Source of the DNA: Verrucomicrobiota bacterium
Lineage (GTDB): Bacteria; Verrucomicrobiota; Verrucomicrobiia; Verrucomicrobiales; DEV007
Assembly (NCBI GenBank): GCA_963205275.1
Contig: CAUJIH010000042.1
Coordinates: 17,176-81,175 of the forward strand
DNA length: 64,000 nucleotides
Reading direction: 5' to 3'
The notes beneath the pieces were generated by a model, which was not told the DNA's origin, ran no database searches, and saw only the letters and a program-made list of their open reading frames with translations. The translations under genes were made by a program, and so were the position numbers. This document shows positions 25,577 to 33,782 of this stretch, in pieces (the first letter of the stretch is position 1; each line of letters opens with the position of its first letter).

Positions 25577-26620
25577 ATGGAGACCAAAATTATTTTTACT
25601 GACAGCGATCTGGATATCCGAGAAGCGGTGGGGCAGGCGGTCGCATTGCTCCGTGCAGGCGAATTAGTTGCTCTGCCCACGGAGACCGTCTATGGGCTGG
25701 GAGCGAACGCCCTCGATCCAGAAGCTGTAGCGAAAATTTTCGAAGCGAAAGAGCGACCCAGTTTTGATCCCTTGATCGTCCACCTTCCGAGCAAAACAGC
25801 GCTGCGAGAAGTGACAGAGATTCCGGATGAAATCGAGAAAACCATCACTCAACTTGTTGAAACTTTTTGGCCGGGACCACTCACTCTACTTCTTCCCAAA
25901 CGAGACGTGATTCCCGACATTGTGACGGCCGGACTGCAAACCGTAGCTGTTCGGCAGAGCGACCATCCAATCTTTCGACGTATCATCAAACAATTCGGGA
26001 CTCCCATCGCTGCCCCCAGTGCGAATCGATTCGGTTCCATCAGTCCGACCTCTGCGACGCATGTGTCGGAGCAGCTCGGAGGGCGAATTCCTCTCATCAT
26101 CGATGGGGGGGCCTGTTCACGCGGCCTCGAATCCACCATTGTTCGGGTATCACCGGGTCCGAAAAAGCCCCTAATCGAAGTCCTCCGTCCCGGCCCGATT
26201 ACGGAGGATGATTTGAAGAAATTCGGGAAAGTGGTATTCGTCGGACGGAACGCTGCCGTCGAAGAATCCGCTCCGGAGGCACCGGGGCGTCTCGCCAGCC
26301 ACTATGCCCCGCGCACTCCACTGCGTTTAGTGGAAGATCCCGCCACATTCACACCCGATCCTGCAAAACGCTACGCACTACTCAGCTATCGCGGACAGGA
26401 AAAAGATGGCTATCTGCCCCTGCACGACTGGGCGAAAGTAGCGGTGTTGAGTCCCGGATCAGGACGCCTGACAGAAGCCGGGATCCGCCTGTTTCATCTC
26501 ATGGTTCAGCTCGATCAAGGCGGCTATGACGAAATCATCGCCGAACCTGTACCTGATCGAGGAATTGGCCGGGCCATTCTCGATAAACTGAGACGAGCAT
26601 CCCATCCTCGAAAAGCCTGA
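25577..26620 (+). CDS. tsaC: L-threonylcarbamoyladenylate synthase (Sua5/TsaC)
   Basis: 347 residues, the long Sua5 form with a C-terminal domain. It makes threonylcarbamoyl-AMP for the t6A modification at tRNA position 37. The YrdC domain shows LPTETVYGLGANALD (about residues 36-50), the KERPSFDPLIVHLP basic site (about 58-71), FWPGPLTLLLPK (about 97-108) and PSANRFGSISPT (about 149-160). The RLASHYAPRTPLRLV stretch (about 240-254) begins the Sua5 linker and C-terminal domain. ATG at 25577, divergent from aroK. A second t6A gene is not in view. Confidence 0.93.
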   Translation: METKIIFTDSDLDIREAVGQAVALLRAGELVALPTETVYGLGANALDPEAVAKIFEAKERPSFDPLIVHLPSKTALREVTEIPDEIEKTITQLVETFWPGPLTLLLPKRDVIPDIVTAGLQTVAVRQSDHPIFRRIIKQFGTPIAAPSANRFGSISPTSATHVSEQLGGRIPLIIDGGACSRGLESTIVRVSPGPKKPLIEVLRPGPITEDDLKKFGKVVFVGRNAAVEESAPEAPGRLASHYAPRTPLRLVEDPATFTPDPAKRYALLSYRGQEKDGYLPLHDWAKVAVLSPGSGRLTEAGIRLFHLMVQLDQGGYDEIIAEPVPDRGIGRAILDKLRRASHPRKA

Positions 26621-26740
26621 TGCATCCGCCCGATGGTTTTTGGCAATGAGACAAGATCAACGGGATGGAGAAAATCAGCGAATTCGATACCCGGCGAAGG
26701 AGAAATCGGATAGAATCATAATCGCTTACTCTGCCCCCTC

Positions 26741-27535
26741 ATGAAAACTTGTCTTTATTCCCTTCTTGTCACCATGACCGCGTCCGCCGCTCTATCTGCC
26801 GCAGTCGCATCGGCTTCTCCGATTGCCCAATCAGTCGAATACCAAGTCGGCGATGTCACGTGCGAAGGCTGGAGCGTCCGACCGGATGAAAGCTCCGCCT
26901 TGCGACCCGGCGTTCTCATCGTCCATCAATGGACCGGTCTATCCGATTACGAAAAGATGCGAGCCGGAATGCTGGCCGAAATGGGATACAACGTATTCGT
27001 GCTCGATATCTACGGAAAGGGAATTCGCCCCCAACCGCCAGAGTCTGGGAAATACGCAGGCAAATATAAGGGTGATCGCACTCTCTATCGTCAGCGACTT
27101 GCTGCGGGCTTGGAGATGCTTCGCTCCATGCCTGGCACAGATTCGGATCGAATCGCGGCCATTGGTTATTGCTTTGGAGGGACGGGAGCGCTGGAGCTGG
27201 CTCGCTCAGGAGCGAAGATCGCCGGTGTCGTCAGCTTTCACGGTGGCCTCTCCACGCCAACGCCGGAGGATGCAAAAAATATCACCTGTCGCGTGCTTGT
27301 GCTCCATGGAGCGGACGATCCAGCCGTTCCACCGGCAGAGGTAGCGGCCTTTCGTAAGGAAATGGAGAACGCCGGAGTGAAATACGAGCTAGTTGCCTAT
27401 CCCGGTGCAGTTCACGCCTTCACGCAAAAGGGAGCCGGTGATGATCCGTCGAAAGGGGCTGCCTACAACGCCGAGGCCGACGCGAACTCCTGGGAGGCGA
27501 TGAAGCAGTTCTTTCGTGAAATTTTCAAGAAATAG
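26741..27535 (+). CDS. Secreted dienelactone hydrolase family protein
   Basis: 264 residues with a signal peptide (about residues 1-25, cut near ASASP). The alpha/beta hydrolase fold carries a Cys nucleophile at residue 144 in GYCFGG, Asp in HGADDPAVPP (about 189-198) and His in GAVHAFTQKG (about 222-231), the Cys-Asp-His triad of the DLH family. Early HQWTGLSDYEKMRA matches DLH-type proteins common in PVC genomes. Substrates other than dienelactone are likely; none can be named. The gene stands alone, with about 120 bases of non-coding sequence on each side. Confidence 0.88.
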   Translation: MKTCLYSLLVTMTASAALSAAVASASPIAQSVEYQVGDVTCEGWSVRPDESSALRPGVLIVHQWTGLSDYEKMRAGMLAEMGYNVFVLDIYGKGIRPQPPESGKYAGKYKGDRTLYRQRLAAGLEMLRSMPGTDSDRIAAIGYCFGGTGALELARSGAKIAGVVSFHGGLSTPTPEDAKNITCRVLVLHGADDPAVPPAEVAAFRKEMENAGVKYELVAYPGAVHAFTQKGAGDDPSKGAAYNAEADANSWEAMKQFFREIFKK

Positions 27536-27617
27536 CAATTCACTGCCTCCCCTGCGGGCATTGCTTTAGGTCAGCGAGTATGAAAGCCGACCGCCATTAC
27601 CGAAGCGGATAAAAGGA

Positions 27618-27647
27618 TTGACACTCAAATAGGGAACCTCCTAGAGT
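27618..27647 (+). promoter_or_regulatory. Candidate sigma-70-type promoter
   Basis: TTGACA at 27618 and TAGAGT at 27642, 18 bases apart. The predicted start of transcription would fall at or just before the ATG at 27656, so either the mRNA is nearly leaderless or the true start is a later ATG (27680 or 27683). Confidence 0.35.
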
Positions 27648-27655
27648 CTGGAGTA

Positions 27656-28720
27656 ATGATTAGGAACCTTGTTCAATCCATGATGATCCCCTTCGTGATG
27701 GGCTTCTTCTGTTCCGGCGTTGCCAAGGGCGAAGAGAACGCGCCGTCACTTCTCGAGATCACCAAGCAGTTTGATCTTGCCTACGAACGTCTCAACGAGC
27801 CGCTTACCCGACTCAACGCTTCTTATCTCGTCGCCTTACAGCGCCTACTTCAACAGGAGTCGGCAGCAGGCAATCTGGACAATGCCCTCGCGGTGAGAAC
27901 AGAAATCGAGCTTTTCGGTAATGGAGATGATGAAACTTTGGCCAATTTCAACAGCCGTCCGTCCCAGGTGGGGGAATTGGAGAAACTGCGAGCAACGTAT
28001 CGCACGGAGCGCATTCGCATGCGGAATGAAAGCAAAGTCGCTCGGGAGAAACTTCGATCCGCTTACGACGAAAAATTAGCCGCACTCGAACAAGAAATAA
28101 CCCGCACGACCAATCTTGGGAGAGCGTTGAATATTCGTCGCGCAAGGGAAAGCCTAAAGTCCGACCGCCGCTTTCTGGCAGATGAGGATATTTCGCCGAG
28201 CCCAGGGCTACCGTTCAAGGGGAGTCTCCATTTCGTCGGCAAAGGCACTGTCGAAATCCGCCATAACTCAGCCCGACTCAGTTATCGCAATCTGGCGAGC
28301 GAACGGGAGAAGTACGTGATCGGAATCATCCGTGATCTCGAGCTCAAAGACGGAGACATTCTACTGGTGAAAATGAAATCCAACGTGGTGTTCCGCAGCT
28401 TCATCTTGGCCATCGAAAGTGATGACGGAAAGATTTCCCTACCCCTCATCGTGAGCGACTACCACGATCTAGGCACCGACGAAAAAAAATGGTCGAGTGG
28501 CAAATTCGATGTCAAGGAAGTGCAGGCCATCGAAGCCCGTCCCGAGAGCGGACCAGCTGATGATGATATGCGTCTCGCGTGGCAGCAACGGCAGATCAAC
28601 GCGCAGACCAAGACGGCGAGCGAGTGGATGCGATGCGGACCAGGAGACGCTTGGCATCATTATGCGATCATCATCCATCCCGGTTTGCTGGCCCGGAATA
28701 CCGCAGGCGACACACCCTGA
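27656..28720 (+). CDS. Secreted protein with coiled coil, unknown function
   Basis: 354 residues with a signal peptide (about residues 1-24, MMIPFVMGFFCSGVAKG region). Residues 30-175 are charged and helical with heptad character (LNASYLVALQRLLQQESAAG, EKLRATYRTERIRMRNESK). This repeated-helix stretch is common in secreted PVC proteins that begin with L-x-x-x-Y-x-x-A-L-x-x-L. Residues 180-290 look strand-rich (GSLHFVGKGTVEIRHNSA). I recognise no enzyme motif. The end is unusually proline- and histidine-poor until HHYAIIIHPG. No operon partner. Confidence 0.65.
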   Translation: MIRNLVQSMMIPFVMGFFCSGVAKGEENAPSLLEITKQFDLAYERLNEPLTRLNASYLVALQRLLQQESAAGNLDNALAVRTEIELFGNGDDETLANFNSRPSQVGELEKLRATYRTERIRMRNESKVAREKLRSAYDEKLAALEQEITRTTNLGRALNIRRARESLKSDRRFLADEDISPSPGLPFKGSLHFVGKGTVEIRHNSARLSYRNLASEREKYVIGIIRDLELKDGDILLVKMKSNVVFRSFILAIESDDGKISLPLIVSDYHDLGTDEKKWSSGKFDVKEVQAIEARPESGPADDDMRLAWQQRQINAQTKTASEWMRCGPGDAWHHYAIIIHPGLLARNTAGDTP

Positions 28721-28795
28721 TCCCTGTTGAAGTTCTGCGCGATTCTCTCCTCACCTTTTGTGAACCTCAATCAGCGCTTTCTCAGGTCGCGAATG

Positions 28796-29233
28796 CTACA
28801 GTCGCTTCTGCATTTCCCAATGAAGAAGCGAGATTTCTTCGAACGGCTCCCCCACTCGCTCATACCCCAATTTCTCGTAAAACCCCACGGCAGTCGCACG
28901 AGCATGAAGCCTTATTTCCGTAAAGACGTGCTGGCGCGCAAACTCTTCAGCAAACTCTGTGAGAGCACGTCCTATGCCAAGTCTTTGGAAGCGTGAACTC
29001 ACGGCAACCTGCCTCAATTTGACACGAATTTGACTCTCAGGCGATAAAATCAAACAGCCGATGATTTCACCCTTACTTTCGCAAGCGAGATGATAATCCG
29101 AGCGCTCTTTCTCCAAATCCCCCTCTTTCAGCTCGAGACCGAGAGGTGCACGCAGAATCTCATTCCGAAGAGCAACGCTCGCTCTGTAGGCTGCGGAACC
29201 AAAGGGGATTTCAGAGAACTCATAATCACTCAT
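28796..29233 (-). CDS. GNAT family N-acetyltransferase
   Basis: 145 residues from ATG 29233; a GTG at 29272 would add 13 residues. The GNAT fold shows the acetyl-CoA pyrophosphate loop RQVAVSSRFQRLGIGRALTE (Q/R-x-x-G-x-G/A, about residues 75-94), the preceding strand EIIGCLILSP and the C-terminal YEKLGYERVGEPFEE (about 120-134). The closest type is ElaA-like or PA4866-like small GNATs; acceptor unknown. It lies 55 bases after the TldD-like gene on the same strand and may share its transcript. Confidence 0.87.
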   Translation of the reverse strand: MSDYEFSEIPFGSAAYRASVALRNEILRAPLGLELKEGDLEKERSDYHLACESKGEIIGCLILSPESQIRVKLRQVAVSSRFQRLGIGRALTEFAEEFARQHVFTEIRLHARATAVGFYEKLGYERVGEPFEEISLLHWEMQKRL

Positions 29234-29288
29234 GAGATGATGACTCCAAGCGTGGTTTCGTTCATGTCTCACCTACAGCGACTAGCAA

Positions 29289-30857
29289 TTAGCTTTCCTT
29301 CACTGTATTCAGCACATTGATCTGCCGGAATCGAGCAGGCACGGCACCGTGTGATACGGGGGCGACTTGCTGCGGCTGACCTTTGCCGCAGTTCATTGCG
29401 CCGCCGAGCACGTATGTCCCCTGCCCTCCTAGACCGTCGCAGGCGTTCCAGAAATCGACAGAGTTCCCCTGATAAGCGACATCGCGCAGCATCCCGTCGA
29501 GCTTGCCACCTCGTATGCGATGAAAAACCTGTCCAGTAAACTGAAAATTGTAGCGCTGCTGATCAATGCTCCAACTTCCGTCGCCTTCAATGTAAATCCC
29601 ATCTTCGATCCCGGCGATCAGACTTTCTGCAGTCACGGAATCATCCTTTCCCGGCTGCAGTGAGATATTGGGCATACGCTGGATGGGAAAGGAACCATAG
29701 CTGTCAGCGTAGGCACAAGCATTCGATCCGCCGTCACGTCCGATCCGAGAGGCCTGCCCCAGCGCCATTTGAAAGTTACGGAAAATTCCATCTTGCACGA
29801 TGGCGAACTCTTTCTCTGTCGTCTCGACTCCATCGTCATCCCATCGCACCGTAGCCAAGCCCTCGTCTGCGGTTCGGTCGCCTATGATCGTGACCAGTGG
29901 GCTGCCGTATTGCAGCTTGTCTAGCTTATCCGGCGTGCAGAAGGACGTGCCGGCGAAGTTGGCTTCATCTCCGAGGGCACGATCCAATTCAGTAGGATGC
30001 CCGACGGATTCGTGGATCGTTAGCCAGAGATTGCTCGGAGCGATCACTAGGTCGTATTTCCCAGGTTGGACGGAGGGGGCTGCCATTTTCTCTCGTGCCT
30101 GTTCCACGGCCAAAGCAGATTCGGCGACGGAATCCCACTCTGAAAAATGCTCCCATCCCGCCGCACGAGGCGGTAGCAGGCTTTTGCGCGTGGCGAACCC
30201 ACCTTTCTTTTCGTCCAGCACTGTCACGCTGAAACCCGGATGAATGCGCACTCGAGATTGCTCAGTGCGCGTACCTGCGGTGTTCGCCAGCCATTTGCGC
30301 TCGCGCACAGAGGTAACAAAAGACTGACAGAAATTCGCCCCTTTGAGCAAAGCTGTCCGCGTGATCGCCAGCAGTGCTTCGGCTTTGTCTTCAACAGAGA
30401 TGACGAATGGATCGGTCTTGAGGGGCATTTCCCAAGTGCCACGATAGGATTTTAGTGGCTCCAGCTCTACAGATTGCAGACGATTCCCAGCCTGCCCTTT
30501 CGCAAAATCCACCGCAGAATCAACGAGCGCCAAGACGCATTTCTGTGAGATTTCACTGCTCGCAGCGAACCCCCAAGCTCCATCCACTAAAACTCGAACG
30601 GAGGCACCACACGACGAATTCGCACTAACCCCTTGGACCATATCCTCTCTTGCCGAGAGCGACTCCTCCTCCAACTGCATGAGGTGAAAATCAGCAAAAC
30701 TCGCTCCAATCGCCTGCGCTTTGGCCAATACCGCATCCGCCAGCACGGAAAACTGTTCCGACAGAGCGGCTGCCTTTTCTTCAGCCAACACCCAATCCGG
30801 AGCCGTTGCCGCGATTCCTGCTGCTGTTGTCGTTTTGATCCAGTCACGTCGCATCAT
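29289..30857 (-). CDS. TldD/PmbA family metallopeptidase with Tat-like leader
   Basis: 522 residues. The leader MMRRDWIKTTTAAGIAATAP has the twin-Arg pattern seen in secreted PVC members of this family. The metal motif HESVGHPTELD (about residues 283-293) is the H-E-x-x-x-H site of TldD. GRDGGSNACAYADSYG and NISLQPGKDDS (about 380-400) and the C-terminal GGAMNCGKGQPQQVAPVSHG match the family's substrate-cleft region. In E. coli TldD and TldE form a heterodimer that degrades unfolded peptides in the cytoplasm. Here no TldE/PmbA partner is adjacent and the protein is probably exported, so its role likely differs. Confidence 0.9.
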   Translation of the reverse strand: MMRRDWIKTTTAAGIAATAPDWVLAEEKAAALSEQFSVLADAVLAKAQAIGASFADFHLMQLEEESLSAREDMVQGVSANSSCGASVRVLVDGAWGFAASSEISQKCVLALVDSAVDFAKGQAGNRLQSVELEPLKSYRGTWEMPLKTDPFVISVEDKAEALLAITRTALLKGANFCQSFVTSVRERKWLANTAGTRTEQSRVRIHPGFSVTVLDEKKGGFATRKSLLPPRAAGWEHFSEWDSVAESALAVEQAREKMAAPSVQPGKYDLVIAPSNLWLTIHESVGHPTELDRALGDEANFAGTSFCTPDKLDKLQYGSPLVTIIGDRTADEGLATVRWDDDGVETTEKEFAIVQDGIFRNFQMALGQASRIGRDGGSNACAYADSYGSFPIQRMPNISLQPGKDDSVTAESLIAGIEDGIYIEGDGSWSIDQQRYNFQFTGQVFHRIRGGKLDGMLRDVAYQGNSVDFWNACDGLGGQGTYVLGGAMNCGKGQPQQVAPVSHGAVPARFRQINVLNTVKES

Positions 30858-30931
30858 GCCAAGAAGCTACTCGCCAGAGAATCTCAGGGCAAGAGTTCTC
30901 GTCACACTCGTGAAAAATCGAGACCAGCCAC

Positions 30932-31129
30932 TCACAAGCGTAAAAATACATTCTGCTTTCGCAGCCACCACAGTAGGAGCCAGACCAACGCATAGGGTAG
31001 AGTTACCATGAGCAGTTCGTAAGCCCTTTCCAGCAACCAGAACATAGAAAAACCGCGCAAGGCATCGAGAGCGATCAGGCGTCGAGAGACGGTCGAAGGT
31101 GGGGAGGACATACGGGCGACTTCCGACAT
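30932..31129 (-). pseudogene. Internally deleted remnant of a DUF5009/acyltransferase-type membrane protein
   Basis: 65 residues. Residues 17-33 (RLIALDALRGFSMFWLL) are the conserved start of DUF5009/heparan-alpha-glucosaminide N-acetyltransferase-like proteins. The last 24 residues (PYALVWLLLWWLRKQNVFLRL-like) match the usual last membrane helix and the basic I/V-F-L-R/K end. About 300 residues that should lie between are missing, with the frame kept. This looks like an in-frame internal deletion; a functional 65-residue protein is not excluded. It lies 9 bases after the DUF4190 gene. Confidence 0.65.
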
Positions 31130-31138
31130 GATCTCGAT

Positions 31139-31714
31139 TCAAGACTGAGCTTTTATTCTGAAAATCGCGTGTATCAACTCCTGGATGGAGTCTTTGAAAG
31201 ACACGGCTACGATCAGAATCAGTAGCGTCAAAACCAAGCTGGCATACCCTATCGTCAGCCCTACAGCTCCGAGAGTCTGACCGGGAGCAGGCTGCACCTC
31301 ACTGCGACGTGCCCGTGCGAGCGCGGTGTGACCAAAGGCAATTGCCAAGGGGGCAAAGATGACTCCACCGACGCAGGTTACGACGGCCAATACCCCCGAT
31401 ACGATGGAGATCGAGCCCCACAGAGGAGAGGGAACTTCCGTCGCATCCTCTTCGTCAGATTCGCCCGCTGGCCGATCCTTCACAGAAAAATAGACCTTTT
31501 TCTCCTCCTTCTTCGGAGGAATCGGCACAGGATCTGCAAAAGACTCCCCTGTCGCTGGCACGGAGGATTGCTCGGAATTCCAGCCTTCTTTCCGTTCTCC
31601 TGGAAAACGAATATCTGATGAGCAAACCGGACACTCCACGATCCTACCGCAGTAGGATTCGTCTCCGGAAACTTTCTGTCCACACTTCGGACAGCATATC
31701 TTGATAATCGCCAT
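31139..31714 (-). CDS. DUF4190 membrane protein with N-terminal zinc ribbon
   Basis: 191 residues. A zinc ribbon at residues 7-32 (CCPKCGQKV, then VECPVCSSD, four Cys in two C-x-x-C pairs) is followed by a charged, Pro-rich linker. Two membrane segments (about 105-135 and 150-175) form the DUF4190 domain, with GVIFAPLAIAFGHTALARARRSE between them (the conserved G-H-x-A-L/R motif). DUF4190 proteins have no established function. Membrane topology puts the ribbon in the cytoplasm if the family rule holds. Cotranscribed with the DUF5009 remnant. Confidence 0.8.
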   Translation of the reverse strand: MAIIKICCPKCGQKVSGDESYCGRIVECPVCSSDIRFPGERKEGWNSEQSSVPATGESFADPVPIPPKKEEKKVYFSVKDRPAGESDEEDATEVPSPLWGSISIVSGVLAVVTCVGGVIFAPLAIAFGHTALARARRSEVQPAPGQTLGAVGLTIGYASLVLTLLILIVAVSFKDSIQELIHAIFRIKAQS

Positions 31715-31840
31715 GGTCTGATCAGGAATCTACGGTCCCCAGCTTGTATGAATGCTGAAAACCTGCAATCAAAATCCGATAATTCGGTAAAGAACACTCA
31801 CCTCGAAGTAGTCCGAATCTTCGTACGATGCCAGTTTTCC

Positions 31841-33523
31841 TCAAAACTCGAACTCTGTCTGGACGAATTTCTCTTGGGGGCCGTTCTGCTTAGCTTTCGG
31901 GGCTGTTTTAGCCTTCCTCCGATTTTTTCCAGTACTCGGTCTCAAGGCGCGGGACTTACGTGGCCGCTTAGGACGAAAAGCGCGGAGACAGTCCTCCAAG
32001 TGTTGTTTCCAGTTCTTGAGATGATTGAGTTCACCGAGGATCTCCGTGCGGATCATTCGCTCTAAGTTCTTCGGTGGGAGCTTCCCCTTTCGGTTCCACA
32101 TTGGATGCGCCTCCAGTTCCTGACGCAGAGACTTCAACTCGGAAAAGTCGGCGCGCAACTGCGCTTGTAGCCTCTTCAGAATGGCCTCATCTTCTTTCGC
32201 GAAAGCTTCACCACGAAGCAATCGCCATTCAGCTTCGACACGTTCGATGACAGTAAGATCGAGAGCTATTTTGGCCTCGCGCAGAGTCTCCCATAGCTCT
32301 GCAGCCACATCGTCATGATCGACATTTTTATCAGGATGAAGGCGCTTGGCGATACGACGATAGGCAGTATTCACCGCCTTGACATGCTCAGGAGATCGAT
32401 CCGCTGCGACGGCGAGGAGACTGAGCTCAACGGCGGCATGATTCCCTTCGGCAGCATGACGAAAGACCTCGCGAAAATGCTCAAAGGCACTCTCGACCTC
32501 TTTCTCGTTCATCTCTCGGACATCGACGCCCCGAGCTGCTTTCATATAGGATCTGAAGACATCATTCATCACATCCTCCGGCAGTTCGCCTGAAGCTGCG
32601 TCGTCTTCGTCGCGGTCGCTCTCATCTCTGATCTCAGCCAGAACGGTTTCGACAATGTCTGCACTGTCGCCGGCTGCCGGGTGATTCCCCATCTGCAGAC
32701 GAAACAGCGTCTCCTTCAGCTCTTCAAGCTCGATCTCGAGTCGAGCCACCTCTCTCCGCTCCTCGCCAAAGCACTGGTCCAACCAAGTCTCGAACGCAGG
32801 CACTGCCTCCTCTTCAAAGCGGCGCAGAAAATCGCGTTTCTTGCGGTAGTCCTCGAGTCGCTTACGTAATGAGACGATAAGGCGTTGGAGCGGATCGGCC
32901 TTCTTTCTCGCATTGGCGGGGGAGGATTCCTTCTTTGCCTTTTCCGGAGCTGCCTTCGGAGACGGTGAGCCGAGCACTTCGAGGATACTCCCATCGCGCT
33001 TCGCCTTCCGATAGACGTCCTCTAAACTTTTTCTCACCTCCGGCCCGAAGGCAACGGGATCGCTAGAAATCAGGCTATCACAGACAATATTTCCACGAAA
33101 TGGTAGCAGCACGCACTCACCGAGAGTGGGAAGGGGTGCCTCTAGCAGCTCTTTGATCGGAGTAGTTAATCCAAGAACACCATAGACGCGAGGAGCTGGT
33201 CCAGGTTCGATCACAACGAGATGCTCCTTGAGTTGGCGAAAGAAGATAAAACGCCCACCCACCGCAGCCTTCCACTCAGCGATTTCAGCGAGTTCTTCTG
33301 TCGACAATCGCTCGGGATTGGCTTTGATGTAGGCGGCAACCCAAGCGCCGGGATCCTCGGCGAAACGCTGATGAAGCTTGCTGGCCTCCCCGAAAGAGAG
33401 CTTGGAGAGCGGCTTAGGCTTCCCCTTTCGCATCTTCTCGCGATGCGTTCGGAACTGAATAAAACGGATCAGACCGATGAAGAGTCGGAAAAAGTCCTCG
33501 GCGTCGTCGAAGGGCAGGAGCAT
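31841..33523 (-). CDS. J-domain protein of unknown function
   Basis: 560 residues from ATG 33523; a TTG at 33589 would add 22. A J-domain near the middle to C-terminal part shows the HPD signature in YRRIAKRLHPDKNVDHDDVA (about residues 395-415), with helix I upstream (EHVKAVNTAYRRIA) and helices III/IV after. HPD stimulates the ATPase of DnaK-type chaperones. The rest is charged and helical (EEEAVPAFETWLDQ, EVARLEIELEEL), with a basic end (RPRKSRALRPSTGKNRRKAK). The first 110 residues are a separate unknown domain. No G/F linker or zinc fingers, so this is a type III J-protein; client unknown. Confidence 0.8.
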   Translation of the reverse strand: MLLPFDDAEDFFRLFIGLIRFIQFRTHREKMRKGKPKPLSKLSFGEASKLHQRFAEDPGAWVAAYIKANPERLSTEELAEIAEWKAAVGGRFIFFRQLKEHLVVIEPGPAPRVYGVLGLTTPIKELLEAPLPTLGECVLLPFRGNIVCDSLISSDPVAFGPEVRKSLEDVYRKAKRDGSILEVLGSPSPKAAPEKAKKESSPANARKKADPLQRLIVSLRKRLEDYRKKRDFLRRFEEEAVPAFETWLDQCFGEERREVARLEIELEELKETLFRLQMGNHPAAGDSADIVETVLAEIRDESDRDEDDAASGELPEDVMNDVFRSYMKAARGVDVREMNEKEVESAFEHFREVFRHAAEGNHAAVELSLLAVAADRSPEHVKAVNTAYRRIAKRLHPDKNVDHDDVAAELWETLREAKIALDLTVIERVEAEWRLLRGEAFAKEDEAILKRLQAQLRADFSELKSLRQELEAHPMWNRKGKLPPKNLERMIRTEILGELNHLKNWKQHLEDCLRAFRPKRPRKSRALRPSTGKNRRKAKTAPKAKQNGPQEKFVQTEFEF

Positions 33524-33782
33524 GGCGGAAGTGATAGAATAGAGATCAAAGACGAGTGCTTTCGCAAGTCTTACTTTTCTGGAACTCAATGTTCACACCG
33601 AAAACATCACCTCATCACTGTGACGAATCCTTGTTCCCTATCTTCAACGCAGATTCGTCCAGCTTCTGCACGAGAAGTTAAGAATCCCCTCGCGCTCACG
33701 CGCTTCTCTCTCGTAGGGACGCAAATCAGGATGAACGCTTCCGATGATTGCAGCACTGGAAGGCTCGTGCTAGCCTGATCTC

